DNA of 64,000 bases from Methylobacterium sp. Leaf91 (GTDB lineage Bacteria; Pseudomonadota; Alphaproteobacteria; Rhizobiales; Beijerinckiaceae), in contig NZ_LMMP01000034.1 of the NCBI RefSeq assembly GCF_001422815.1, positions 240,140 to 304,139 on the forward strand, read 5' to 3'. A program made the position numbers and the translations under genes. Position 1 is the first letter of the stretch; each line of letters begins with the position of its first letter. Shown in pieces: positions 55,655 through 63,250 of the stretch. Below the pieces are notes generated by a model. The model did not search any database. It saw only the letters and a program-made list of their open reading frames with translations, and was not told the origin of the DNA.

Positions 55655-56404
55655 TCAGGCAGCCGGCGCCTCGCCGAACAAGGCCGCGACATCCGCCTCG
55701 CTGAGGATGCGGTACGCTCCGGCCTCCAGGTCGGTCGGCAGGGTCATACCGCCGATCCGGTCTCGATGCAGGGCGGTGACGTGGTTGCCGAGCGCCGCGA
55801 ACATGCGGCGGACCTGATGATAGCGGCCCTCGTGAAGGGTCACGACCACATGGGTCTCGTCCTCGACCTCCATCTCCACCGGCAGGAGGGGCTTGTCCTC
55901 TCCTTCGAGCAGCATCGATCCGCTCCCCAGCACCATGACCTCGTCGCCCTTGAGCGGACGGTCGAGGGCGACGCGGTAGCGCTTGGCGACCTTCGATTTC
56001 GGCGAGATCACCTTGTGCAGGAACGGCCCGTCATCGGTGAGCAACAGGAGACCCGAAGTCTCCTTGTCGAGGCGGCCGATAGTGGAGAGGGCCGGGTCAC
56101 GCCGGCGCCAGCGCTCGGGAAGGAGCCCATAGACGAGGGGACCGGCCTCCTTGTGGGAGCATGTCACGCCGAGCGGCTTGTTCATCATCAGGGCGAGGCC
56201 CGGTGGCGGATCCAGGGGATCGCCGTCCACGACCATGCGCTGCGACAGATCCGGCGTCGCGGTGATGCGCTGACTGGCATCGCGCAGAGGCGCACCGTCG
56301 AGCACGACGAGGCCGGCCTTGGCGAGAAGGCCGATCTCCCTGCGCGAGCCGTATCCGAGATTCGCCAGCAGGCGATCGAGCCTCAGGCTCGGGCTCTTGC
56401 TCAA
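55655..56404 (-). CDS. RsuA-family rRNA pseudouridine synthase
   Basis: 249 residues from TTG at 56404; an ATG at 56491 would add 29 residues overlapping the methyltransferase gene by 56 bp. I prefer the TTG because the S4 RNA-binding domain (LRLDRLLANLGYGSRREI) starts right after it. The catalytic Asp is in GRLDKETSGLLLLT, and the family end HEGRYHQVRRMFAALGN is present. The likely target is U516 of 16S rRNA, by family. Confidence 0.92.
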   Translation of the reverse strand: MSKSPSLRLDRLLANLGYGSRREIGLLAKAGLVVLDGAPLRDASQRITATPDLSQRMVVDGDPLDPPPGLALMMNKPLGVTCSHKEAGPLVYGLLPERWRRRDPALSTIGRLDKETSGLLLLTDDGPFLHKVISPKSKVAKRYRVALDRPLKGDEVMVLGSGSMLLEGEDKPLLPVEMEVEDETHVVVTLHEGRYHQVRRMFAALGNHVTALHRDRIGGMTLPTDLEAGAYRILSEADVAALFGEAPAA

Positions 56405-56435
56405 CGACCGGTGCTCACTTCCAAGTTCCGTGGTT

Positions 56436-57359
56436 TCACTTGCGCGCTTCGTAGATCTTGTAGCCGCCGGCCGAGGCCTTGAGCGTGACATTCCTAAAGG
56501 CGGCGTTCAGCGGCGCCTCGTAGGGCAGATGCGCGTTGGCGGTGAGCCAGAGCGTGCCGCCGGGCCTCAGGGTCTCGGCGGCGCGGCGGATGAAGACCTC
56601 GCCGAGGAAACGGTCCTCGATCCCGCCATCGTGGAAGGGCGGGTTCATGACGACGAAGTCGAGGCGCTCCAGCACCACGTCGGCCGAACGGATATCGGCC
56701 CAGCGAATATCCGCGCGCGGGTCACCGACATTGCGGCGGGCCATCTCCACGGCGCGACGGTCGATGTCGATGAGGGTCAGCGCGGTCACACCCTGGGAGG
56801 CCAGGACGGCGCGGGCAAGGACGCCGATCCCGCAGCCGAAATCCGCACCCCGGCCCGAAAGCGACGGCAGGTTGGCCAGGAGCAAAGCGGTGCCCGGATC
56901 GAGTCGGTCCCAGGAGAAGACGCCGGGCTGCGTGCAGAGGGCGAGGTTGTCGATGTGACGCGGCGCGCCTTCCTGGATCACCTCGTCGAGGTCGATGATC
57001 GCGGCGGGCCGAGCGACCTCGCAGATCCGGTGATGCCGCTTGGCCGTCTCCGCCGGCTCACAGCCGAATTCCTTCAGCTCGCGGCCGAGACGGGCCCCAC
57101 CCTTATCCTTCGGCGCAAGCGCGCGCAGGCGCCCACCCGGACGCAAGGCGCGCAAAGATAGTGACAAGGCATAGCGACGCTCGATCGTCCCCGCCGGGGC
57201 CAGCATGGTCACGCTCTCGAGGCTACCCTCGGCGATGTCCTCGAGGCGGACAGAACCGGGGATCAGCGGCGAGAGTTGGGCCGCCCCTGCGGATACGTCG
57301 GCCAGTTCGGGAGGAGGAGACCCATAGACAGCATCCGGGACAGTGGGAGCAGGCATCAT
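56436..57359 (-). CDS. RsmC/RlmG-like class I SAM methyltransferase
   Basis: 307 residues. The C-terminal half is a Rossmann methyltransferase: SAM loop GADFGCGIGVLARAVLA, acidic DIDRRAVEMAR, and the catalytic FVVMNPPFHDGG that marks N2-guanine/N6-adenine methyltransferases of rRNA. The N-terminal half is a degenerate copy of the same fold, as in RsmC. The 16S rRNA is the likely substrate (inference). It overlaps or abuts the pseudouridine synthase gene, so the two rRNA modifiers are co-transcribed. Confidence 0.88.
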   Translation of the reverse strand: MMPAPTVPDAVYGSPPPELADVSAGAAQLSPLIPGSVRLEDIAEGSLESVTMLAPAGTIERRYALSLSLRALRPGGRLRALAPKDKGGARLGRELKEFGCEPAETAKRHHRICEVARPAAIIDLDEVIQEGAPRHIDNLALCTQPGVFSWDRLDPGTALLLANLPSLSGRGADFGCGIGVLARAVLASQGVTALTLIDIDRRAVEMARRNVGDPRADIRWADIRSADVVLERLDFVVMNPPFHDGGIEDRFLGEVFIRRAAETLRPGGTLWLTANAHLPYEAPLNAAFRNVTLKASAGGYKIYEARK

Positions 57360-57718
57360 TCATGGATCCGGCGCGACAGGGCGCGCGCCTCGAGAGTTGG
57401 GCGTTAAGAGGAAGGATATTGGGCGCCACGACTCGGAATCGAGTCCGGCTTCGCGATTGGTAGCCGGCGATGGCCCCGAAGAAAAGGTTATCTTCGCCAG
57501 ATCCGATAAATTTACAAAATCGAGCGAATCGGTTGGCAACACCGTGTCAAGTCATTGCCAAGCTCTTCCATGCATAAACATCCCAAACAGGCCTCGTTCT
57601 TTAACCTGCGTTTCAAAAACGGCGACGCTGTGCGGAACGTTACTGCAAGTTATGCGGCAATGCAGCACGAAGCGGCTCTGGATACCTCGAACCGTATCGT
57701 GACGCACCAGCCCATCAC
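57360..57718. other. Intergenic region between era and the RsmC-like gene
   Basis: 359 bp, less GC-rich than its surroundings. Two adjacent small hairpins are visible: GACTCG-GAAT-CGAGTC (57430-57445) and CCGGCT-N11-AGCCGG (57445-57467). A 66-codon frame (57555-57755) runs into era antisense and has no ribosome site; I do not call it. On the minus strand this is the 3' side of era and the promoter side of the RsmC-like gene. Confidence 0.5.
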
Positions 57719-58705
57719 CTATCCGCGCGGGAATTCGAGCCCCATCTCCCGATAGCGTGCCGGATCATCGGCCCAGTTCTCGCGCACCTTCACGTGCAGG
57801 AACAGGTGGACGGGTTGATCGGCCGCCTCGGCGATCTCGCGCCGGGCCGCCTGCCCAATCGCCTTGATGGTCTGGCCGCCCTTGCCGAGCACGATGGAGC
57901 GCTGGCTCTCGCGCTCCACGAAGATCGTCTGCTCGATCCGCACCGAACCATCGGTCTTCACCACCCATTGGTCGGTCTCGACGGTGGAGCGGTAGGGCAG
58001 CTCCTCGTGGAGCCGGTCATAGAGCTTCTCGCGCGTGATCTCGGCGGCGAGCATCCGGAGCGGAGCGTCCGACACCTGATCCTCCGGGTAGAGCCAGGGG
58101 CCGGGCTGCATCATCCCCGCCAGGGTCTTCCTCAGCGTGTCGATCCCGTCGCCGTTGAGCGCGGAGATCATGAACGTATGCGCGAAGGCGATGCGCTCGT
58201 TGAGCGAGGCGGCCAGGGCCAGCAGCCGGTCGCGCGGGATCAGGTCGATCTTGTTGAGGATCAGAGCCTTGGGTTGGCGCACCTCGGGCAAGCGGGCGAG
58301 GATCGCCTCGACCTCCTCGGTAACGCCCTTGCGGGCATCGACCAGCAGGCAGACCGCGTCGGCATCGGCGGCACCGCTCCAGGCGGAATGGACCATCGCC
58401 CGGTCGAGGCGGCGCTTGGGCGCGAAGATGCCGGGCGTGTCCACCAGGATGATCTGGGCACTGCCCTCCATGACGATGCCGCGCACGAGTGCCCGGGTCG
58501 TCTGGACCTTGCGCGAGACGATGGAGACCTTGGTGCCCACGAGGCTGTTGAGCAGGGTCGACTTGCCGGCATTGGGTACGCCGATCAGGGCGACGAAGCC
58601 CGCGCTCGAATCGGCCGGGATGACCGGCAGCGGCTTGATCTCGGGCATCGGGGCCTGCCGGGGCAGGTCGTCTTCGTCGTCAAAATCGTTGTGGTCGTCA
58701 GGCAT
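57719..58705 (-). CDS. era: GTPase Era
   Basis: 328 residues from the ATG at 58705 (MPDDHNDFDDEDD), overlapping rnc by 8 bp. GTPase motifs are GVPNAGKST (G1), DTPG (G3) and NKID (G4), and the C-terminal KH domain has VLGKGGQTIKAIG. It binds 16S rRNA in 30S assembly. An acidic N-terminal stretch of about 30 residues is extra compared with E. coli Era. Confidence 0.96.
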   Translation of the reverse strand: MPDDHNDFDDEDDLPRQAPMPEIKPLPVIPADSSAGFVALIGVPNAGKSTLLNSLVGTKVSIVSRKVQTTRALVRGIVMEGSAQIILVDTPGIFAPKRRLDRAMVHSAWSGAADADAVCLLVDARKGVTEEVEAILARLPEVRQPKALILNKIDLIPRDRLLALAASLNERIAFAHTFMISALNGDGIDTLRKTLAGMMQPGPWLYPEDQVSDAPLRMLAAEITREKLYDRLHEELPYRSTVETDQWVVKTDGSVRIEQTIFVERESQRSIVLGKGGQTIKAIGQAARREIAEAADQPVHLFLHVKVRENWADDPARYREMGLEFPRG

Positions 58706-59510
58706 CGGAGTCGCTTTCTTCACCGACGTCCGCCGACGTCTCCATTCCGTTCCGTGGGGTGACGCCGGCCTGAGGGCCCGTGCCGTGAACCTCGCGCTCG
58801 AGCACGAGGCGGGCGGCCTCCTGCTCGGCGAGGCGTTTCGAGGGGCCGGTGCCGTATCCGGGCTCGAGGCCCTCGACACGCGCGGCGATCCTGAAGACGG
58901 GGGCGTGGTCCGGGCCGGACCGCTCCACGACGTCGTAGACCGGGATCGGCAGGGCGCGCCCCATCGCCCATTCCTGCAAGGCGGATTTCGCGTCACGTCC
59001 GCGCGGTGCCGCCGTGTCGGTGCCGGGCGCGAAAGCCGTGGCCACGATGGCCTTCGCCGTCTCGTATCCGGCGTCGAGGAAGACCGCGCCGAGGATCGAT
59101 TCGCAGGCATCGGCCAGGATCGTCTGGTTGCGGCGGCCGCCGCTCTGGATCTCCCCCGGGCCGAGGGCGAGATGGGGTCCGACATCCCAGGCCGTGGCGA
59201 CCGAGGCACAGGTCTCCCGGCGCACGAGCCCGGCGAGACGCCGCGACAGGTCGCCTTCATCGGCCTGCGGGAAGGCTTCGTAGAGGAGGTCCGCAATGGC
59301 GAGGCCGAGCACCCGGTCTCCGAGAAATTCGAGGCGCTGGTAGCTTCCCACCCGTCCGCCACCGCCGGCCTTGCTGACATGGGTCAGGGCCAGCGACAGA
59401 AGGCTACGGTCGGCGAAGACGTGGCCGATCCGCTCTTCGAGCACGTTCAGGCCGGGCTTGGGTCGCGGTGCGCGACGCGCCCGGCTGGAAGGACGCGTCT
59501 CCTCACTCAC
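58698..59510 (-). CDS. rnc: Ribonuclease III
   Basis: 270 residues from the GTG at 59510, with AGGA upstream; a longer frame into lepB is not used. The signature RLEFLGDRVLGLAIADLLY and the second acidic site DACESILGAVFLDAGYE form the metal centre. The double-stranded RNA-binding domain is in the last 80 residues (DAKSALQEWAMGRA). It processes rRNA precursors and structured mRNAs. The order lepB-rnc-era is standard. Confidence 0.96.
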   Translation of the reverse strand: MSEETRPSSRARRAPRPKPGLNVLEERIGHVFADRSLLSLALTHVSKAGGGGRVGSYQRLEFLGDRVLGLAIADLLYEAFPQADEGDLSRRLAGLVRRETCASVATAWDVGPHLALGPGEIQSGGRRNQTILADACESILGAVFLDAGYETAKAIVATAFAPGTDTAAPRGRDAKSALQEWAMGRALPIPVYDVVERSGPDHAPVFRIAARVEGLEPGYGTGPSKRLAEQEAARLVLEREVHGTGPQAGVTPRNGMETSADVGEESDSDA

Positions 59511-59521
59511 GGTCGATCGTC

Positions 59522-60322
59522 CTAATGGATGCTGCTGAAGATGCGGCCCCACCGCACCTTCGCCGGCCATTGCCAAATCTGCCAGGCCGGGGTGCCCTCG
59601 TCGATGGAGAAGAAGATCATCTCGGCGCGGCCGACGAAATTCTCGAACGGGACGAAGCCGACATTGGCGAGGTCGCGCGAATCCGTGGAATTGTCGCGGT
59701 TGTCGCCCATCATGAAGTAACGGCCGGGCGGCACGAGATAGGGCTCGGTGTTGTCCCAGTAGCCGTTATCGCCCTCGCGCTCGATCACCTGATGCACCAC
59801 GCCATTCGGCAGGGTCTCGGTATATTGCTCGACCTTCGTTTCCTCGCCGTACGGACCGGTGGTCTCGTAGGGGGCGATGCGCTCACGCTTCACTGCCACG
59901 TCGTTGATGTAGAGAATGCCGGCCTTCATCTGGATCTTGTCGCCGGGCAGGCCGATGACGCGCTTGATGTAGTCGGTGGCATTGTCCTTCGGCAGTTTGA
60001 ATACGGCGATGTCGCCGCGCTTGGGCTCCGCCGCCCAGATCCGGCCATCGGCCTTGAACGGCAGGTACTCGCTCAAGGGTAGCGAGTACTTCGAATATCC
60101 GTAGGAGTACTTGGACACGAACAGGTAGTCGCCCACGAGAAGCGTCGGAACCAGCGATCCCGAAGGAATGTTGAATGGCTGGAAGAGCAGCGTGCGCACA
60201 ACGAGGGCGATCAGCAGCGCCTGGACGCCGACCTTGACCGTCTCCTTGATGCTCGCCCAGGCGCCCGTATCGGCCGCCCTCAGGTCTCGCTTCGTCTGGT
60301 GATCCACGCGCGCTCGTTCCAT
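59522..60322 (-). CDS. lepB: Signal peptidase I
   Basis: 266 residues. One N-terminal transmembrane helix (about 33-50) precedes a periplasmic S26 domain. The catalytic Ser56 is in NIPSGSLVPTL and the catalytic Lys120 in YIKRVIGLPGD. MGDNRDNSTDSR is box E. It removes signal peptides from exported proteins. Confidence 0.97.
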   Translation of the reverse strand: MERARVDHQTKRDLRAADTGAWASIKETVKVGVQALLIALVVRTLLFQPFNIPSGSLVPTLLVGDYLFVSKYSYGYSKYSLPLSEYLPFKADGRIWAAEPKRGDIAVFKLPKDNATDYIKRVIGLPGDKIQMKAGILYINDVAVKRERIAPYETTGPYGEETKVEQYTETLPNGVVHQVIEREGDNGYWDNTEPYLVPPGRYFMMGDNRDNSTDSRDLANVGFVPFENFVGRAEMIFFSIDEGTPAWQIWQWPAKVRWGRIFSSIH

Positions 60323-60382
60323 CTGTCTGCAATCTCCGGCTCGACGCGCGAACCCGATCGACTGTCGGTGATGACCGGCGGT

Positions 60383-60850
60383 CTAGACCATGCCGTCGGG
60401 AGCCGCAACGCGAGCAGTGGCCGGCTCAGCATCCGCCATCGGGGACGGCAGCGAGGAGGGCAAGGCCTCGATGATCACGAATGCTTGCGCCATGGGCGGA
60501 TCGTCGGTGAGCGTCACGTGGATCTTGGCCGTGTGCCCGGCGGGAATCAGCGCCCGCAGACGCTCCGCCGCGCCCCCGGTGAGGCGCAGGGTCGGTGCCC
60601 CTCCCGGCAGGCTCACCACCTCCATGTCGCGCCAGAAAACACCGTGGCTCATGCCGGTGCCGAGTGCCTTGGCACAGGCCTCCTTGGCGGCGAAGCGCCT
60701 CGCATAGGACGGGGCGCGGGCGGCGCGACGATCCGACTTGGCGCGCTCGCCATCGGTATAGACCCGATGAGTGAAGCGCTCGCCGTAGCGCTCGAGGGAC
60801 CGTTCGATCCGGCGGATGTCGCAGAGGTCCGAGCCGATGCCGACGATCAT
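60383..60850 (-). CDS. acpS: Holo-ACP synthase
   Basis: 155 residues. It transfers phosphopantetheine from CoA to acyl carrier protein. The metal-binding Asp is in GIGSDLCDIRRIE and the Glu in RRFAAKEACAKALG. The last 25 residues are an extra low-complexity tail. The start overlaps the pdxJ stop (ATGA). Confidence 0.95.
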   Translation of the reverse strand: MIVGIGSDLCDIRRIERSLERYGERFTHRVYTDGERAKSDRRAARAPSYARRFAAKEACAKALGTGMSHGVFWRDMEVVSLPGGAPTLRLTGGAAERLRALIPAGHTAKIHVTLTDDPPMAQAFVIIEALPSSLPSPMADAEPATARVAAPDGMV

Positions 60851-61614
60851 GCCGTGATCCCCGTCCGGGCCCGACCCATGGCGGCGCGCATGTCGCGGAT
60901 CGCCTGAGCCAGCCCGTGAAAGATCGCCTCGCCGATGAGCGAGTGGCCGATATTGAGTTCGGCGAGTTGCGGCAGCGCCGCCACCGGACCGACGCTGTCG
61001 AGAGCGAGACCATGGCCCGCATGGACTTCGAGGCCGATTCCGGAGCCATAGGCGGCGGCCCGCGCGATGCGGGCGAGCTCATGCGCGACCCGTGCGCCGT
61101 CGCCCTCGGCGACCGCTTCGCAATAGCTTCCCGTATGAAGCTCGACCACCGGCGCCTCCAGGCGGAGCGCCGCGTCCATCACCGCCTCGTCGGGCTCGAC
61201 GAAGAGCGAGACGCGGATCCCGGCACTCGACAGGGCGGCGATCCGGGGCGCGAGATGGGCCGCCTGTCCGACGATGTCGAGGCCGCCCTCGGTGGTGCGC
61301 TCTTCGCGCTTCTCTGGAACGAGGCAGGAGGCGTGCGGCCGCAGGCGGGTGGCGATCCCCACCATCTCGTCGGTGGCCGCCATCTCGAAATTGAGCGGCA
61401 CCGAGAGCCGCGCCATCAGCGCCTCGATATCGGTGTCGCGGATATGCCGGCGGTCCTCGCGTAGATGCGCGGTGATGCCGTCCGCCCCGGCTTCGACGGC
61501 CAGTAGGGCGGCAGCGACGGGATCGGGATGGATGCCGCCGCGAGCGTTACGCACGGTGGCGACGTGGTCGATGTTCACGCCGAGGCGAAGGGGAACAGGT
61601 ACTTTGGCGGACAT
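60847..61614 (-). CDS. pdxJ: Pyridoxine 5'-phosphate synthase
   Basis: 255 residues from the ATG at 61614 (MSAKVPVPLRLGVNIDHVATVRNAR...). The frame upstream is non-coding. This TIM-barrel enzyme joins deoxyxylulose phosphate and aminoacetone phosphate in vitamin B6 synthesis. ITAHLREDRRHI, the ELHTGSYCEA segment and AGHGL are conserved. First gene of pdxJ-acpS-lepB-rnc-era. Confidence 0.96.
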   Translation of the reverse strand: MSAKVPVPLRLGVNIDHVATVRNARGGIHPDPVAAALLAVEAGADGITAHLREDRRHIRDTDIEALMARLSVPLNFEMAATDEMVGIATRLRPHASCLVPEKREERTTEGGLDIVGQAAHLAPRIAALSSAGIRVSLFVEPDEAVMDAALRLEAPVVELHTGSYCEAVAEGDGARVAHELARIARAAAYGSGIGLEVHAGHGLALDSVGPVAALPQLAELNIGHSLIGEAIFHGLAQAIRDMRAAMGRARTGITA

Positions 61615-61729
61615 CAGGTAACTCCGGACGGCAGGCGCGTCCCGCGACGAAGGACGACCGGCAGCCGATGCGCACGGCCGTTTCGTCCCTAGATAGGGGT
61701 CAGGCGGCATTTTCGGGATAGGCGGCGCA

Positions 61730-62104
61730 ATGGGAATTCTCGACGGGCTCTTCGGCCATGGCAGCGACCTCTCCCCGCAGGAGGTGCACGAGGCGCTCGG
61801 CGGCGTTCTCACCCAGGGCGAGACGGTGCAGGTGGCGTTCCGGGTGATCCGCGACCTCATCGTCTTCACCGACCGGCGGCTGATCCTGGTGGACAAGCAG
61901 GGCATGACCGGGCGCAAGGTCACCTACATGACCGTGCCCTACCGGGCGATCACCTGTTTCTCGGTGGAGACGGCGGGCAGTTTCGACTTCGATTCGGAAT
62001 TGGCGATCTGGGTCTCGGGAAGGCCCGAGCCGATCCGGAAGACGCTCAAGCGCGGCGCCGACATCCTCGGCATCCAGCAGGCCATCGCCGCCTCCCTCAG
62101 GTGA
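61730..62104 (+). CDS. Bacterial PH-domain protein (bPH type)
   Basis: 124 residues. The whole protein looks like one bacterial pleckstrin-homology-like domain: an N-terminal helix, then strands VQVAFRVIRDLIVFTDRRLILVD, KVTYMTVPYRAITCFSVETAG, FDFDSELAIWVSG and a C-terminal helix. Such proteins are usually stress-linked or membrane-associated, but the function is unknown. It is divergent from pdxJ across 115 bp. Confidence 0.83.
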   Translation: MGILDGLFGHGSDLSPQEVHEALGGVLTQGETVQVAFRVIRDLIVFTDRRLILVDKQGMTGRKVTYMTVPYRAITCFSVETAGSFDFDSELAIWVSGRPEPIRKTLKRGADILGIQQAIAASLR

Positions 62105-62167
62105 TTCCTTCTTCGGGTGATCCATCTCTCTGGCGATTCTTCTCCGGAACCGGAAAACCCGTGTGGG

Positions 62168-62190
62168 TGTTTGCCCTTAGACGGCAAACA
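62168..62190. promoter_or_regulatory. Inverted repeat upstream of the PepSY gene
   Basis: TGTTTGCC and GGCAAACA are perfect 8-bp arms around seven bases, about 35 bp before the PepSY start. It could be an operator or a leader hairpin. Confidence 0.4.
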
Positions 62191-62221
62191 AAACCGCACA
62201 GAAGAAACCCCGGAGGAACCC

Positions 62222-62485
62222 ATGAGAGCCCTGAAACCCGCACTCCTCGCACTTCTCCTGACCGCCGGATCCACCGGCATTGCCCTTGCGGACAAGCCCG
62301 GCGCGGACTGGATGCCGGCCGAGCAGGTCAAGCAGAAGCTGATGGCGGCCGGCTATACCGACATCACCGAGTTTGAGGCGGATGACGGCCATTGGGAGGG
62401 CGAGGGCATGAAGAACGGTGTGAAGATGGAATTCCACGCCGATCCGAAGACCGGCGCCATCATTTCCGAGAAGCCCGACAAATAG
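62222..62485 (+). CDS. Small secreted PepSY-domain protein
   Basis: 87 residues from the ATG at 62222, with GGAGG six bases upstream. A signal peptide ends at ALA (about residue 22). The mature part is one PepSY unit: AEQVKQKLMAAGYTDITEFEADD, then a MEFHADPKTGAII turn. These periplasmic proteins bind or inhibit other proteins, but the partner is unknown. A hairpin follows the stop. Confidence 0.88.
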   Translation: MRALKPALLALLLTAGSTGIALADKPGADWMPAEQVKQKLMAAGYTDITEFEADDGHWEGEGMKNGVKMEFHADPKTGAIISEKPDK

Positions 62486-62505
62486 GTCTTTCGACAGGTG
62501 AATAG

Positions 62506-62531
62506 GGACGGCGGCAGGATTGTCGCCGTCC
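62506..62531 (+). terminator. Stem-loop after the PepSY gene
   Basis: GGACGGCG and CGCCGTCC, perfect 8-bp arms around ten bases, with further partial inner pairing. The following bases (GCGTCTCTG) give no real T-run, so termination may be partial. Confidence 0.55.
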
Positions 62532-62580
62532 GCGTCTCTGCTTAGGAGCGACCGACTGGCTCTGAGCGGATGGACAGCGC

Positions 62581-63246
62581 GTGATCGGCAATTTCGAGAT
62601 CCTGGGCCGTCTCCTCCTCGCGGCGCTGCTCGGCAGCGCCGTGGGTTTCGAGCGTGAGCGCCACGTCTGGGCGGCGGGTATGCGGACGCATATGCTCGTC
62701 TGCGTCGGCTCCTGCCTGATCGTCATCGTCTCGGCCTTCGGCTTTTCCGACATCCTCGGCACCCCGAACGTCAACCTCGATCCCTCCCGCATGGCGGCGC
62801 AGGTCGTTTCCGGCATCGGCTTCCTCGGCGCCGGTACGATCATGCTGCGCGGGGAGATGGTGAAGGGTCTCACCACTGCGGCCGGGCTCTGGGCCGTGGC
62901 CGCCATCGGCCTCGCTGCGGGAACCGGCCTCTATGTGGCGGCGACCGCCACGACCGTCATCGTGCTGCTGATCCTCGCTGGGATGAAGCCCCTGGAGAAG
63001 CGCTACCGCGAGCGGGCGCAGACGCGGACCCTCACCATCACGGCCAAGCGCGGGGTGATCACCATCGAGTCCCTGCGAACGATGTCCGGTCCCTTCGCCT
63101 CCCGCCTCGTACAATTCGTGGCGCAGCCGACGGAGGAGGACGGCATCGATACGATCGAGGTGTCCTACGTGCATATCCCGGATAAGAGCTTCGACGAGAT
63201 CGTGACCGCGCTCCGGGCACGCGAGGGCGTGACGAGCGTCTCGTGA
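62581..63246 (+). CDS. MgtC/SapB family membrane protein
   Basis: 221 residues from a GTG. Four or five transmembrane helices precede a C-terminal cytoplasmic ACT-like domain (about 140-221). The family motifs GFERERHVWAAGMRTHMLVCVG, GIGFLGAGTIM and GLTTAAGLWAVAAIG are intact. MgtC proteins help growth at low magnesium and modulate ATP synthase or K+ transport in pathogens. Here no such role is shown. It ends 4 bp from the convergent PQQ dehydrogenase stop. Confidence 0.93.
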   Translation: MIGNFEILGRLLLAALLGSAVGFERERHVWAAGMRTHMLVCVGSCLIVIVSAFGFSDILGTPNVNLDPSRMAAQVVSGIGFLGAGTIMLRGEMVKGLTTAAGLWAVAAIGLAAGTGLYVAATATTVIVLLILAGMKPLEKRYRERAQTRTLTITAKRGVITIESLRTMSGPFASRLVQFVAQPTEEDGIDTIEVSYVHIPDKSFDEIVTALRAREGVTSVS

Positions 63247-63250
63247 GACG

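Noticed and set aside
57555..57755. 66-codon plus-strand open frame before era
   Set aside because: No ribosome-binding site, runs antisense into the end of era, and its composition is not convincing. Could be revisited if expression data appear.
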